53,451 nucleotides of DNA from Bradyrhizobium oropedii (GCF_020889685.1 NZ_JACMYO010000038.1:1-53451), one strand, 5' to 3'; shown: positions 1 through 8,945, numbered from the stretch's first letter. The notes: generated from the letters alone by a model not told the origin. Made by a program: numbers and translations.

Positions 1-163
1 CGATGACGCCCTTGGCCAGCGTTTCCGCCTCGGCCGAGCGCTCACGGTAGTTGATCGCGACGGCAGCGCCGGCGTCCGCCAGCATCTTGACGATTGCAGC
101 ACCAATGCCACGCGAGCCGCCGGTCACCAGCGCCACATGTCCGTGCAGACTGTTTGTTGTCAT
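1..163 (-). CDS. SDR family oxidoreductase, N-terminal part (truncated by window edge)
   Basis: The first 54 residues of a short-chain dehydrogenase/reductase are visible; the rest lies beyond base 1. After the start the protein reads into the nucleotide-binding motif TGGSRGIG and then a second Rossmann strand (AVAINYRE). A basic residue in that position usually goes with NADP(H) preference. The ATG at 163 has a good Shine-Dalgarno sequence (AAAGGAGGA) just upstream. It is divergent from the DUF3830 gene at 359. The substrate cannot be predicted from this fragment. Confidence 0.85.
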   Translation of the reverse strand, partial: MTTNSLHGHVALVTGGSRGIGAAIVKMLADAGAAVAINYRERSAEAETLAKGVI

Positions 164-358
164 CGGCAGTCCTCCTTTGCGCGTCCGAACAGGTTCGCAA
201 AGGGGGAGGCGGGGTGCAACGCAACCCTGCTCAAATCTGCGTTGCGGCGGACGCCCTTGCGGCAAAAAACCGGCGTTTGCGGCCGGAATCGGCCTTGCGT
301 CCGGCGCAAGCCGGCGGCAATGGTTGAGGCGTCACTTCCAGCCACCCACGAGAGTCCG

Positions 359-772
359 ATGAGCAAACTGATTGTCCGCGCCGGCGATTTCACCTTTGAC
401 GCCCGTTTCGAGGAACAGCTCGCGCCGAAGACGGTCGCCGCCTTCCGCAAGGCGATGCCGTTCGAGAGCCAGGCGATCCATGTGCGCTGGAGCGGCGAGG
501 GCGTCTGGATGCCGCTCGGCGATCTCGATTTCGGCGTCTCCTACGAGAACCACACCAGCTATCCGGCGCCGGGCCAGATCATCCTCTATCCCGGCGGCAT
601 CAGCGAGACCGAGATCCTGCTCGCCTATGGCGGCGTGCATTTCGCCAGCAAGATGGGCCAGCTCGCGGGCAATCATTTCATCACGCTGACCTCGGGGCTC
701 GAGAACCTCACCGCCTTCGGCAAGACGGTGTTGTGGAAGGGCGCGCAGAACATCCGCTTCGAGGAAGTCTGA
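359..772 (+). CDS. DUF3830 family protein (cyclophilin-like fold)
   Basis: A 137-residue cytoplasmic protein with no signal peptide or membrane segment. The pattern of an acidic N-terminal half, a central GDLDFGVSYENHTSYPAPGQ stretch and a C-terminal SKMGQLAGNHF segment fits the DUF3830 family, which has a cyclophilin-like barrel and no established reaction. In frame it could extend upstream, but the ATG at 359 begins the conserved part. It overlaps the next gene closely (stop at 770-772, GTG at 774), so it is probably translated with the PuuE-type allantoinase. Members of this family often sit beside ureide, hydantoin and amide hydrolases, as here; a role in that metabolism is inferred. Confidence 0.8.
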   Translation: MSKLIVRAGDFTFDARFEEQLAPKTVAAFRKAMPFESQAIHVRWSGEGVWMPLGDLDFGVSYENHTSYPAPGQIILYPGGISETEILLAYGGVHFASKMGQLAGNHFITLTSGLENLTAFGKTVLWKGAQNIRFEEV

Positions 773-773
773 T

Positions 774-1712
774 GTGACCGAGGCCCGCTATCCGCGCGAT
801 CTCCGCGGCTACGGCCGCACGCCGCCGGATCCGAAATGGCCGGACGCTGCGCGCGTCGCGGTGCAGTTCGTGGTCAATTTCGAGGAAGGCGGCGAGAACA
901 ACATCCTGCACGGTGATCGCGCCTCGGAAGCGTTTCTCTCCGACGTGCTGGGCGCGCAGCCCTGGATCGGCCAGCGCCACGCCAATATTGAAACGATGTT
1001 CGAATACGGCTCGCGGGCCGGTTTCTGGCGGCTGTGGCGGATGTTCACCGAGCGCAAGCTGCCGACGACCGTGTTCGGCGTCGCGATGGCGCTGAAGCGT
1101 AATCCGGATGTCGTCGCCGCGATGCAGGAGGCCGGCTGGGATATCGCCAGCCACAGCCTGCGCTGGGTCGAGCACAGGGACATGTCGGAGGACGAGGAAC
1201 GCGCGGAGATCGCGCGCGCCATCGCCGTGCATACCGAGGCGACCGGCGCGCGGCCGCTCGGCTGGTACACCGGCCGCTCCTCGATCAACACGCTGCGGCT
1301 TTTGATGGAAGCGGGCGGTCTGCGCTATCTCTGCGACTCCTATGCCGACGATCTGCCGTACTGGATCAAGGCTGCCGGCACCGACCCGCATCTCGTGATC
1401 CCCTACACGCTCGATGCCAATGACATGCGCTTCATCAACCCGCAGGGTTTTGGCGGCGGCGATGAGTTCTACACCTATCTGAAGGACAGTTTCGACGTGC
1501 TCTATGCCGAGGGCGCGACGTCACCCAAGATGATGTCGGTCGGCCTGCATTGCCGCGTCGTCGGCCGTCCCGGCCGCGCTGCCGCGCTGATGCGCTTCCT
1601 CGATTACATCCAGAAGCACGAGCACGTCTGGGTGCCGACCCGGCTTCAAATCGCCGAGCATTGGTACGCCAATCTGAAGCATCTCGCCGCGGATGCGTTC
1701 GAGATCGGCTAG
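774..1712 (+). CDS. puuE: PuuE-type allantoinase (polysaccharide-deacetylase fold)
   Basis: A 312-residue protein of the polysaccharide-deacetylase superfamily. The N-terminus YPRDLRGYGRTPP followed by VQFVVNFEEGGENN is the hallmark of PuuE, the cofactor-independent allantoinase that opens allantoin to allantoate. The NodB-like core follows, with DIASHSLRW near residue 125 and the GWYTGRSS loop near 165. Length matches the family (about 300-310). The start is GTG at 774, one base after the DUF3830 stop. The M20 hydrolase at 7,674 could take the next step (allantoate to ureidoglycine plus ammonia), but the two genes are in different transcription units. Activity on a related cyclic ureide cannot be excluded. 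Confidence 0.8.
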   Translation: MTEARYPRDLRGYGRTPPDPKWPDAARVAVQFVVNFEEGGENNILHGDRASEAFLSDVLGAQPWIGQRHANIETMFEYGSRAGFWRLWRMFTERKLPTTVFGVAMALKRNPDVVAAMQEAGWDIASHSLRWVEHRDMSEDEERAEIARAIAVHTEATGARPLGWYTGRSSINTLRLLMEAGGLRYLCDSYADDLPYWIKAAGTDPHLVIPYTLDANDMRFINPQGFGGGDEFYTYLKDSFDVLYAEGATSPKMMSVGLHCRVVGRPGRAAALMRFLDYIQKHEHVWVPTRLQIAEHWYANLKHLAADAFEIG

Positions 1713-1753
1713 ATGGCGGGATCTTGCAGGGATCGCGCGCAACAAACTCCGGT

Positions 1754-1875
1754 GTCGTCCCTGCGAAAGCAGGGACCCATAACCACGAATGCTGATTGTT
1801 ACGCAACGCTGGAACGACAAATCCCTTTCACAACATCCGCCGCGGAGTATGGGTCCCTGCTTTCGCAGGGACGAC
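1754..1875. repeat. Palindromic intergenic element with 28-bp terminal inverted repeats
   Basis: The outer 28 bases at each end (1754-1781 and 1848-1875) are perfect reverse complements. Each arm also contains its own hairpin (CCCTGCGAAAGCAGGG), so the transcript or single strand can fold as one long stem or as two small stem-loops. It lies between two convergent genes and could end transcription from both. A second copy with the same architecture is at 52,354-52,477. There is no open reading frame inside. Confidence 0.85.
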
Positions 1876-1900
1876 ATCTTTGTGTGGCCAGAGCTGTTTG

Positions 1901-1921
1901 TCATTGCGAGCGAAGCAATGA
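1901..1921. repeat. Short REP-like hairpin
   Basis: TCATTGC and GCAATGA form a perfect 7-bp stem around a 7-base loop just downstream of the larger palindromic element. It may act as a terminator for the ABC operon that ends at 1931 or for puuE. It looks like a fragment of a common REP-type sequence. Confidence 0.5.
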
Positions 1922-1930
1922 CGCCGATGG

Positions 1931-3463
1931 TCAGTGCCCGGCCATATGCCGGCCGATTTCCGTGAGGTCGGCCTCGCTGGCACGGGCCTCGTGGACGAAC
2001 GCGCCGTGGAACATCACGACCAGCCGGTCCGATAATTCCAGCAGCTCATCGAGGTCTTCGCTGACCAGCAGCACCGCAGCGCCGCGGTTGCGGGCGGCCA
2101 TGATCTCGGCGTGGATCTGCGCCACCGCCGCGAAGTCGAGTCCGAAGCAGGGGTTGGCGGCGATGAGCACCTCGACGTCGCCCGAGAGCTCGCGCGCCAG
2201 CACCGCGCGCTGCACATTGCCGCCCGAGAGTGCTGCGATCGGCGTCTCCGGCGTACGGGTCTTGATCTTGTAGCGATTGATCTTGCGCTCCGCATCGTCG
2301 CGGAACGCCGAACGATTCAGCCACCAGCCGCCGCGCGCGAACGGGGCGCGGTCGAACTCGCGGAACGCGATGTTGTCGGCGACGCTCATGCCGCCGACAC
2401 AGGCGTTCTTCAGCGGTTCTTCCGGCAGCAGCGACATCTTGTGGCGGCGCATCTCCTCGCGGCTTGCGGCATAGCCCTCGCCCTGGACGCGGATCACGCC
2501 GCTCTCGGCTTCGCGCTGGCCGGCCAGCACCTCGACCAGCTGGCGCTGGCCGTTGCCGGAGACGCCGGCGATGCCGACGATCTCGCCGCTCTTCACGCTC
2601 AGCGACACGCCGTGCACGGCAATGGCGCCGGCATCGTCAAGCGCGGTGAGCTTGTCGAGCTCGAGCCGGGCCGCGCCGGTCTCGCCGGTGCGCGGCGGCT
2701 GCACCGTCAGCTGCTCGGCGCCGATCATGGTGCGGGCCATCTCGTCCGGCGTCAGATCGGCGACCCGGCCGGTGCCGGCGGGCTTGCCGCGGCGCAGGAT
2801 CGTGACGTCGTCGGCAAAGGCCATCACCTCGCGGAATTTGTGGGTGATCATCAGGATGGTCAATTCGCCCGCGACCACCATGGCGCGCAGCATGCCGAGC
2901 ACCTCATCGGCCTCGCCCGGCGTCAGCACCGAGGTGGGCTCGTCCAGGATCAGGAAGCGGCGCTTCAGATAGAGCTGCTTGAGGATCTCGCATTTCTGGC
3001 GTTCGCCGGCCGAGATGGCGGAAACCTTGGCGTCGAGCGGCACCTTGAACGGCATCCGCGAAAGGAAAGCCTCCAGCTCCCTCTTCTCCTTGCGCCAGTC
3101 GACCACAGCGGGCACGTCGTCGCGCGCCAATACCAGGTTCTCGGCCACTGTCATCGCCGGTACCAGGGTAAAATGCTGGTAGACCATGCCGAGCCCGAGC
3201 GCATGCGCGTTCTTGGGATTGGCGATGCTCTGCTGGCGGCCGCCGACGATGATGTCGCCTTCGGTGGCGTGGTAGTAGCCCATGATGCATTTCACGAGCG
3301 TGCTCTTGCCGGCGCCGTTCTCGCCGAGCAAAGCGTGGAATGAGCCGGGACGCACCTTGAGCTCGACATTGTCGAGCGCCAGGAAATCGCCGAACCGCAT
3401 CGTCACGGCGATGGCGTCGACGCCGAACGCGCCTGATGGTGCGGGCGGTTCGCCGATGATCAC
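1931..3463 (-). CDS. ABC transporter ATPase, BMP/nucleoside-type importer, two nucleotide-binding domains
   Basis: A 510-residue double ATPase that energises the importer encoded at 4,159-7,302. The first domain has Walker [10 protein letters not shown], signature LSAGERQ-like (ISAGERQ) and Walker [10 protein letters not shown]. The second has the degenerate Walker [10 protein letters not shown] and signature [10 protein letters not shown], as is normal in the sugar/nucleoside (RbsA/NupO-like) ATPases. The GTG at 3463 overlaps the stop of the preceding hydrolase gene (GTGA), so an in-frame extension further upstream inside that gene is not used. It is the last gene of a five-gene operon. Confidence 0.9.
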   Translation of the reverse strand: MIIGEPPAPSGAFGVDAIAVTMRFGDFLALDNVELKVRPGSFHALLGENGAGKSTLVKCIMGYYHATEGDIIVGGRQQSIANPKNAHALGLGMVYQHFTLVPAMTVAENLVLARDDVPAVVDWRKEKRELEAFLSRMPFKVPLDAKVSAISAGERQKCEILKQLYLKRRFLILDEPTSVLTPGEADEVLGMLRAMVVAGELTILMITHKFREVMAFADDVTILRRGKPAGTGRVADLTPDEMARTMIGAEQLTVQPPRTGETGAARLELDKLTALDDAGAIAVHGVSLSVKSGEIVGIAGVSGNGQRQLVEVLAGQREAESGVIRVQGEGYAASREEMRRHKMSLLPEEPLKNACVGGMSVADNIAFREFDRAPFARGGWWLNRSAFRDDAERKINRYKIKTRTPETPIAALSGGNVQRAVLARELSGDVEVLIAANPCFGLDFAAVAQIHAEIMAARNRGAAVLLVSEDLDELLELSDRLVVMFHGAFVHEARASEADLTEIGRHMAGH

Positions 3464-4143
3464 GACAGCGCCCCGATCAAGTCGGCGGATTTCGTCACCG
3501 CGCCGAACACGCCGCCCTGCATCTTGATCATCTTCAGCGCGTGGTCGTGATTGCCTTTGTCGGTCGCGCCGCAGCAATCCTCGACCAGCACGCATTCGAA
3601 GCCGCGGTCGTTGGCCTCGCGCATCGTGGTGTGGACGCAGACATCGGTGGTGATGCCGGTCAGCACGATGTTCTCGATGCCGCGCAGCCGCAGCATCAGT
3701 TCGAGATCGGTGGCGCAGAACGAGCCCTTGCCGGGCTTGTCGATGATGGGCTCGCCCGGCAACGGCGCAAGGTCGGAGATGATCTCCCAGCCCGGCTCGC
3801 CGCGCACCAGGATGCGGCCGCATGGGCCGGGATCGCCGATGCCGGCGCCGATCTGGCGCGAGCGCCAGCGCTTGTTGGCGGGTAGATCGGCAAGATCAGG
3901 CCGGTGACCTTCGCGGGTGTGGATGATGTGAAAACCCTGCGCGCGCATCACCGCGAGCAGCTTCCTGATCGGCTCGATCGGTGCCCGCGTCAGCGAGAGG
4001 TCGTAGCCCATCTTGTCGACATAGCCGCCGACGCCGCAGAAATCGGTCTGCATGTCGATGATGATGAGCGCGGTGTTCTCCGGCCGCAAATCGCCATTGT
4101 AGGGCCAGGCGTAGGGCTCGGATTTGATGAAGCGCTCGGGCAT
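3460..4143 (-). CDS. Isochorismatase-fold cysteine hydrolase (biuret/ureidoacrylate amidohydrolase-like)
   Basis: A 227-residue cysteine hydrolase. The expected catalytic triad is visible: Asp30 in IIIDMQTDF, Lys136 in DKPGKGSF and Cys169 in GITTDVCV, followed by the family motif [10 protein letters not shown]. Enzymes of this subgroup cleave small amides such as biuret, peroxyureidoacrylate or N-carbamoylsarcosine; which one cannot be read from the sequence. The gene lies inside an ABC importer operon, between the second permease (15 bases upstream) and the ATPase (GTGA overlap). This suggests that it acts on the imported compound. A paralogue with the same triad is at 14,073. Confidence 0.85.
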   Translation of the reverse strand: MPERFIKSEPYAWPYNGDLRPENTALIIIDMQTDFCGVGGYVDKMGYDLSLTRAPIEPIRKLLAVMRAQGFHIIHTREGHRPDLADLPANKRWRSRQIGAGIGDPGPCGRILVRGEPGWEIISDLAPLPGEPIIDKPGKGSFCATDLELMLRLRGIENIVLTGITTDVCVHTTMREANDRGFECVLVEDCCGATDKGNHDHALKMIKMQGGVFGAVTKSADLIGALS

Positions 4144-4158
4144 GGATGATCTCGCGGT

Positions 4159-5085
4159 CTATCGGGTGATGGACAATTCGGCGGGCGCGCCGGTCAGCGT
4201 GCGCTTCGGCGAGCAGGTGATGATCATGATCGCAAGCGTCAGGATGTACGGCGCGGCATTGAACAGATGATAGCCGGAGGTGATGCCGACCGATTGCAGT
4301 GCGGGCCCGAGCGCGGCAGCGCCGCCGAACGCGAGCGAGGCCCACAGGCACAGCATCGGGTCCCAGCGCGCGAAGATCACCAGCGCCACCGCGGTGATGC
4401 CCTGTCCCGAGGAGAGGCCTTCGTTCCAGCTGCCGGGATAGAACAGCGACAGGAACGAGCCGCCGATGCCGGCGAGGAAACCGCCGACCATGGTGGCGCG
4501 CAATCTGATCAGCAGCACCGAATGGCCCATCGCGCGCGCCGCATCGGCGCTTTCGCCGGCGGTGCGGATCAACAGGCCCCAGCGCGTCGCTTTGAAGGCC
4601 CAATAGAGCAGCGGCGCGATCGCGACGCCGATCAGGAACAGCACGTTGATGCGCAGCGCCGCGCGCAGTTGCGGCACGTCGCTCCACCAGCCGAAATCGA
4701 TCGCCGGCAGCCGCGCCGCCGTCGGCTCGATCAGCGGCTTGCCGAGGAAGAAGGCCAAACCAGTTCCGAGCAGCATCAGCGCGATGCCGACCGCGATGTC
4801 GTTGACGCGCGGCAGCGAGCAGATGCCGGCATGCAGCGCGCCGAACAGCGCGCCGGTGATGCCGGCGGCAAGCACGCCGAGCCATGGCGAGCCGGAGAGA
4901 TAGGAGATGCCGTAGGCGCTCATCGCGCCCATCACCAGCGTGCCTTCGAGGCCGAGATTGATGCGGCCACTGCGCTCGGTGATGCACTCACCGAGGCTGA
5001 CGAACAGGAACGGCGTCGAGACGCGGATGGCGCCGCCGAACACGGCGAGCGGGACGGTCCAGAGCCCGAGCGAAGCATCCGCCAT
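4159..5085 (-). CDS. ABC transporter permease, BMP/nucleoside type (second permease)
   Basis: A 308-residue inner-membrane protein made of repeated hydrophobic helices. It has the LGECITERSGRINLGLEGTL motif near the N-terminus that is typical of the NupQ/YufQ-like permeases of importers using BMP-family binding proteins. It starts at ATG 5085, one base after the stop of the other permease. With that permease it forms the heterodimeric channel. Related systems carry nucleosides, nucleobases or other small nitrogenous compounds. Confidence 0.88.
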   Translation of the reverse strand: MADASLGLWTVPLAVFGGAIRVSTPFLFVSLGECITERSGRINLGLEGTLVMGAMSAYGISYLSGSPWLGVLAAGITGALFGALHAGICSLPRVNDIAVGIALMLLGTGLAFFLGKPLIEPTAARLPAIDFGWWSDVPQLRAALRINVLFLIGVAIAPLLYWAFKATRWGLLIRTAGESADAARAMGHSVLLIRLRATMVGGFLAGIGGSFLSLFYPGSWNEGLSSGQGITAVALVIFARWDPMLCLWASLAFGGAAALGPALQSVGITSGYHLFNAAPYILTLAIMIITCSPKRTLTGAPAELSITR

Positions 5086-5086
5086 G

Positions 5087-6196
5087 TCAGGACTTTCCCT
5101 TCAGGAAGCCGATCCGTCCGTAGAGCGCATCGCTTGCCAGCACGAACACGAAGATGATGCCTTGCAGCACCAGCACCGAGGCGTCGGGCAGGCCGAGCCG
5201 CCGCTGCAACAGGCCGCCGGAGGCCGAGATGCCGCCGAGCAGGATCGCCACCGGAATGATCGCGAGCGGATTCTGCCGCGCCAGGAACGCGACCAGGATG
5301 CCGGTGAAGCCGTAGCCGGCGGCGAGATTGGCATTGGTGCGGCCCTGGACGGCTGCAACCTCGATCATGCCGGCGAGACCTGCGCAGCTGCCGGCGAGGA
5401 AGCAGACGGTGAGGATCAGCTTGCCGACGGAAAGCCCAACGATCTTGGCCGCGCGGATGTTGCCGCCGGCGACGCGCGCGGCGAAACCGAAGGTGGTGTG
5501 ATAGATCAGCACGTAGGCGGCAACGGCCGCGACGAGGCCGAACACCAGGCCCCAATGCACGTCGGTGCCGGGAATGCTGCCGATCATGTTGGCGGCGCCG
5601 ATCTCGCGCGTCGACGGCTTGTTGAGGCTCGCCGGATCGCGCATCGGCCCCTCGACCAGATGGTTCAGAATCGCGAGCGCGATATAGACCAGCAGCAGGC
5701 TCGAGATCGTCTCGTTGACCCCGCGATACTGCCGCAGGCCGCCGGACAGCGTGATCCAGAGGCCGCCGCCGATCATGCCCGCGATCACCATCGCGGTCTG
5801 CACCACGATCGGCGCCGCGCCCTGCAACGCCAGCGCCGCTGATGTCGCCGACAGCGCGCCGATCAGAAGCGCGCCTTCGCCGCCGATGATCACCATGCCG
5901 AGCTGCGCCGGCAGCGCCGTGCACAGCGCGGTGAGGATCAGCGGTGCTGCGCGAGTCAACGTGTTCTGCCAGGAGAAGGCGGTGCCGAACGCGCCGTAAT
6001 ACATGTAGAAATAGAGATCGAGCGGGTTCTTGCCGTAGAGTGCAACGAAGCCGCCGAACACCGCGAGCGCGCCGACCAGCGCCGCGCCCGGGATCAGGAT
6101 GTATTCGATACTCGCGCCGGTGCGCTGGAGGAAGCCGGGATCGGCGGCCGGAGCAACGCCGGCCGCCTCCACCGATTCCGCCGCCTCGGTGGTCAC
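5087..6196 (-). CDS. ABC transporter permease, BMP/nucleoside type (first permease)
   Basis: A 369-residue multi-spanning permease of the NupP/YufP type. Features include a cytoplasmic N-terminus, NTLTRAAPLILTALCTALP and the glycine-rich VIIGGEGALLIGAL segment. The GTG start at 6196 overlaps the stop of the binding-protein gene (GTGA), which ties the two genes translationally. It pairs with the permease at 4,159. The length is normal for the longer of the two permeases in this class. Confidence 0.88.
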   Translation of the reverse strand: MTTEAAESVEAAGVAPAADPGFLQRTGASIEYILIPGAALVGALAVFGGFVALYGKNPLDLYFYMYYGAFGTAFSWQNTLTRAAPLILTALCTALPAQLGMVIIGGEGALLIGALSATSAALALQGAAPIVVQTAMVIAGMIGGGLWITLSGGLRQYRGVNETISSLLLVYIALAILNHLVEGPMRDPASLNKPSTREIGAANMIGSIPGTDVHWGLVFGLVAAVAAYVLIYHTTFGFAARVAGGNIRAAKIVGLSVGKLILTVCFLAGSCAGLAGMIEVAAVQGRTNANLAAGYGFTGILVAFLARQNPLAIIPVAILLGGISASGGLLQRRLGLPDASVLVLQGIIFVFVLASDALYGRIGFLKGKS

Positions 6197-7302
6197 GCGG
6201 TGGCTCCGATCACGCCGTCGACCAGATAGTCCATCTTCTCGAGCTCGGGATCCTGCTGGCCGCGGTCGGTGCCGCCGGCGATCACGGTCTTGCCCTTGTT
6301 GTCGACGAGCGGGCCCTTGAAGATCGCGAACTCGCCCGACATGAACTTGGCCTTGACGTCGTCGGCATGCTTGCGCGCCTCGGCCGAAACCATCTCCCCA
6401 TAGGGCGAGACCTTGACGATCTCTTCCTTGAGGCCGCCGCGATAGAAATTCGGGATCGCTTCACCCGCGGTGATCATCTTGACGAATTTCGGATAGAGCG
6501 CCTCCCAATTCCACTCGGCGCCGGTGAGATAGGCCTTCGGCGCCAGCGGCGACTGGTTGACGTGATAGCCGCACACCATCGCGCCGCGGCGCGCGGCGTT
6601 CTCGACCATCGTCTTCGGTCCGTCGACATGGCAGGTCAGCACATCGACGCCCTGGTCGATCAGGCTGTTGGTCGCCTCGGCTTCCTTGACCGGCATCGAC
6701 CAGTCGCCGGTGAAGATCACCTGCGTGGTCGCCTTCGGATTGGCAAGGCGTGCGCCGAGCGTGAACGCGTTGATGTTGCGCAACACTTGCGGGATCGGCT
6801 TGGCCGCGACGAAGCCGAGCTTGCCGCTCTTGGTCGAATAGCCGGCGACGATGCCGGAGATGTATTGCGCCTCGTCGATATAGCCGAAATAGCTGCCGGC
6901 GTTCTTCGGGTCCTTGTCGGTCCACAGGCCGCCGCAATGCTCGAAGTGCATCTTCGGAAACTTGCCCGCCATCTTGACGACGTGCGGGTTGTAATAGCCG
7001 AACGAGGTCGGAAACAGCAGCGTGGCGCCGTCGAGATTGATCATGGACTCGATGGTCTTCTCGACCGCGTCGGTCTCCGGCACCTTCTCTTCCTCGACCA
7101 CCTTGATGCCGGGAAGCTTCTTCAGCGCCGCCGCGCCCTGCGCGTGGGCCTGGTTGTAGCCATAGTCGTCGCGCGACCCGACATAGATGAAGCCGACCGT
7201 GGTTTCCGCTGCCGCCGCGCCGCGAACGCCGAGCGTGCTGCCGACCGCCAATGCCGCGCTTCCCTGCAACAAATGCCGTCTTGAAATCCTGCCAAAATCC
7301 AT
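6193..7302 (-). CDS. BMP-family ABC transporter substrate-binding protein
   Basis: A 369-residue periplasmic binding protein of the basic-membrane-protein (BMP/PnrA) family. The N-terminus SRRHLLQG followed by a hydrophobic stretch ending GAAAA is a twin-arginine signal peptide. The mature protein has the family pattern VGFIYVGSRDDYGYNQAHAQG, TSFGYYNPHVVKMA and TKSGKLGFVAAKPIPQVLR. I chose ATG 7302 because GGAGGGAGCAGGCG precedes it and the Tat motif follows at once. It is the first gene of the operon and lies about 75 bases from a sigma-54 promoter. Co-transcription with an amidohydrolase suggests a nitrogen-rich ligand such as a ureide, biuret or nucleobase. Confidence 0.88.
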   Translation of the reverse strand: MDFGRISRRHLLQGSAALAVGSTLGVRGAAAAETTVGFIYVGSRDDYGYNQAHAQGAAALKKLPGIKVVEEEKVPETDAVEKTIESMINLDGATLLFPTSFGYYNPHVVKMAGKFPKMHFEHCGGLWTDKDPKNAGSYFGYIDEAQYISGIVAGYSTKSGKLGFVAAKPIPQVLRNINAFTLGARLANPKATTQVIFTGDWSMPVKEAEATNSLIDQGVDVLTCHVDGPKTMVENAARRGAMVCGYHVNQSPLAPKAYLTGAEWNWEALYPKFVKMITAGEAIPNFYRGGLKEEIVKVSPYGEMVSAEARKHADDVKAKFMSGEFAIFKGPLVDNKGKTVIAGGTDRGQQDPELEKMDYLVDGVIGATA

Positions 7303-7673
7303 CGCCTGCTCCCTCCGGCGGGGCCTGCCCGCCTGTCCTTGTCGCGACCGCGTAACGGCGGCGCGTGACGGAGTGTCGCAAGCTTCGTGCCAGAGCACGT
7401 TTGGCGATCATTGTTCCGTAAGCGACTGAATATACATGAGAATGCTAATCGGTGTGAGGAGGCTCGGAGCTCGATCGAGATTGATTTGCCTATTTTGCGA
7501 TCTGTTGGTCGCCGTTGTATGCAATGCCGTTAAGCAGTCGCTAACCGCCGGGCGGCCGCTGCGAGCCCGGTCGGGGGCGGTGCTGAAGGCGCCATTTGCC
7601 GGCTGGTGAATCGGGGCCGGCCTGCTACGAGTGAAGCGGGCTGCGGCGCCGGGGCGGATTGATGGGAAACAGC
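7303..7673. other. Divergent intergenic region between importer operon and M20 hydrolase
   Basis: A stretch of 371 bases without a supported gene. It holds the sigma-54 promoter at 7,377-7,392. At 7,515-7,524 there is TTGTATGCAA, which has TTG/CAA inverted ends and could be an operator, but this is weak. No matching sigma-54 site was found in the plus direction toward the gene at 7,674. The last 120 bases are very GC-rich with no clear promoter. Confidence 0.6.
7377..7392 (-). promoter_or_regulatory. Sigma-54 (-24/-12) promoter of the BMP importer operon
   Basis: On the minus strand the bases read TGGCACGAAGCTTGCG, an exact match to the RpoN consensus TGGCACG-N4-TTGC, with the GG and GC doublets at the correct spacing. 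The site lies about 75 bases upstream of the binding-protein start codon in the right orientation. RpoN promoters need an enhancer-binding activator; NtrC under nitrogen limitation is the likely one given the gene content, but I did not find a convincing NtrC site. Confidence 0.8.
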
Positions 7674-8945
7674 ATGAGCGAGACAAAACCGTCTTCGAAT
7701 CCGTCCTCCCTCGGCGACGAGATCGTGGCGCGGATCGTTCAGCTGGCGGCGATCTCGGAGACGCCCGAGCATCTGGCGCGCGTCTTCCTCACCGAGGAGC
7801 ATCGCAAGGCGGCCGATCTCATCCTGTCCTGGATGCGCGAGGCCGGCATGAGCGCGCATCTCGATGCGATCGGCAATGTCTGCGGCCGCTACGAGGGCGA
7901 GCGGCCGGGCCTGCCGGCCCTGATGCTCGGCTCGCATTACGACACCGTGCGCGACGCCGGCAGGTGGGATGGGCCGCTCGGCGTCATCACCGCGATCGCC
8001 TGCGTCGCCGATCTGAACCGGCGCGGCAAGCGGCTGCCGTTCGCGATCGAGATCGTGGGCTTCGCGGACGAGGAGGGCGTGCGCTTTGCCTCGACCTTGC
8101 TCGGCAGTCGCGCGGTGGCCGGCACGTTCGACGAGAGCGTGCTCAACACCCGTGATCGCGCCGGCATCTCGATGCGCGATGCGCTGATCGCCTTCGGGCT
8201 CGATCCCGATCACATCGGCAAGGCAGCGCGCGCCCGCCGCGAGCTGCTCGGTTATGTCGAGCTGCATATCGAGCAGGGGCCCGTGCTGGAGGAGAAGGCG
8301 CTGCCGGTCGGCGTCGTCACCGCGATTTCCGGCGCGACCCGGTTGGCGGCCAATCTCACCGGTATGGCCGGCCATGCCGGCACCGTGCCAATGCCGCTGC
8401 GGCGCGATGCGCTCGCCGGCGCTGCCGAATGCATCGTTGCGATCGAGGCGTTTTGCCGGAGCGACGAAGCAGGCCTGGTCGGCACCGTCGGCTATATCAA
8501 CGCGATGCCCGGCGCCACCAACGTGATCCCGGGCAAGGTGTCCTTCACCATGGACATCCGCTCGCAGAGCGACATGCATCGCAAGCGCGCCGTCGCCGAC
8601 ATCGTGCGGCAGGTCGAGGCGATCGCCAAGCGCCGCGAGCTCGCCTTGCAAATCGACGTCACCCATGAGAACCGCAGCGTGCCCTGCGCGCCGTGGCTGA
8701 AAACGCAGATTGCGGAAGCGGTCGCCGCCGAGGGCCATGCCGTGTTCGAGCTGCCGAGCGGCGCCGGGCATGACGGCATGGCGATGGTCGATATCGCCGA
8801 TATCGGCATGATCTTCGTGCGCTGCCGCGGCGGGATCAGCCACAATCCGGCCGAGCACGTCGAACTCGCCGACGCCGACACCGGTGCGCGGGTGCTGCTG
8901 CGCTTCATCGAGAATTTCCGAGCGCACGTTACAGTGAATAGCTGA
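7674..8945 (+). CDS. M20-family Zn/Mn-dependent amidohydrolase (allantoate amidohydrolase / N-carbamoylase type)
   Basis: A 423-residue enzyme of the hydantoinase/carbamoylase branch of peptidase family M20. Visible metal ligands and motifs are GSHYDTVRDAGRWDG (His88, Asp90, Asp99), FADEEGVRF (Glu133/134), ELHIEQGPVLE, AGHDGMAM and the C-terminal CRGGISHNPAEHV. This set is shared by allantoate amidohydrolase, ureidoglycolate amidohydrolase and N-carbamoyl-L-amino-acid hydrolase, and sequence alone does not separate them. With a PuuE-type allantoinase nearby, allantoate is an attractive substrate. ATG 7674 has GGGAA seven bases upstream; an in-frame ATG at 7662 would add four residues. Confidence 0.87.
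   Translation: MSETKPSSNPSSLGDEIVARIVQLAAISETPEHLARVFLTEEHRKAADLILSWMREAGMSAHLDAIGNVCGRYEGERPGLPALMLGSHYDTVRDAGRWDGPLGVITAIACVADLNRRGKRLPFAIEIVGFADEEGVRFASTLLGSRAVAGTFDESVLNTRDRAGISMRDALIAFGLDPDHIGKAARARRELLGYVELHIEQGPVLEEKALPVGVVTAISGATRLAANLTGMAGHAGTVPMPLRRDALAGAAECIVAIEAFCRSDEAGLVGTVGYINAMPGATNVIPGKVSFTMDIRSQSDMHRKRAVADIVRQVEAIAKRRELALQIDVTHENRSVPCAPWLKTQIAEAVAAEGHAVFELPSGAGHDGMAMVDIADIGMIFVRCRGGISHNPAEHVELADADTGARVLLRFIENFRAHVTVNS

Noticed and set aside
1931..3823. ABC ATPase frame could start as far up as 3,823, giving 630 residues
   Set aside because: The extra part lies inside the hydrolase gene in another frame, is Arg-rich and shows no domain; GTG 3463 overlaps the previous stop as in the rest of the operon.
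7515..7524. TTGTATGCAA as a GntR-type operator
   Set aside because: Only short symmetric ends, single occurrence and no regulator gene beside it.
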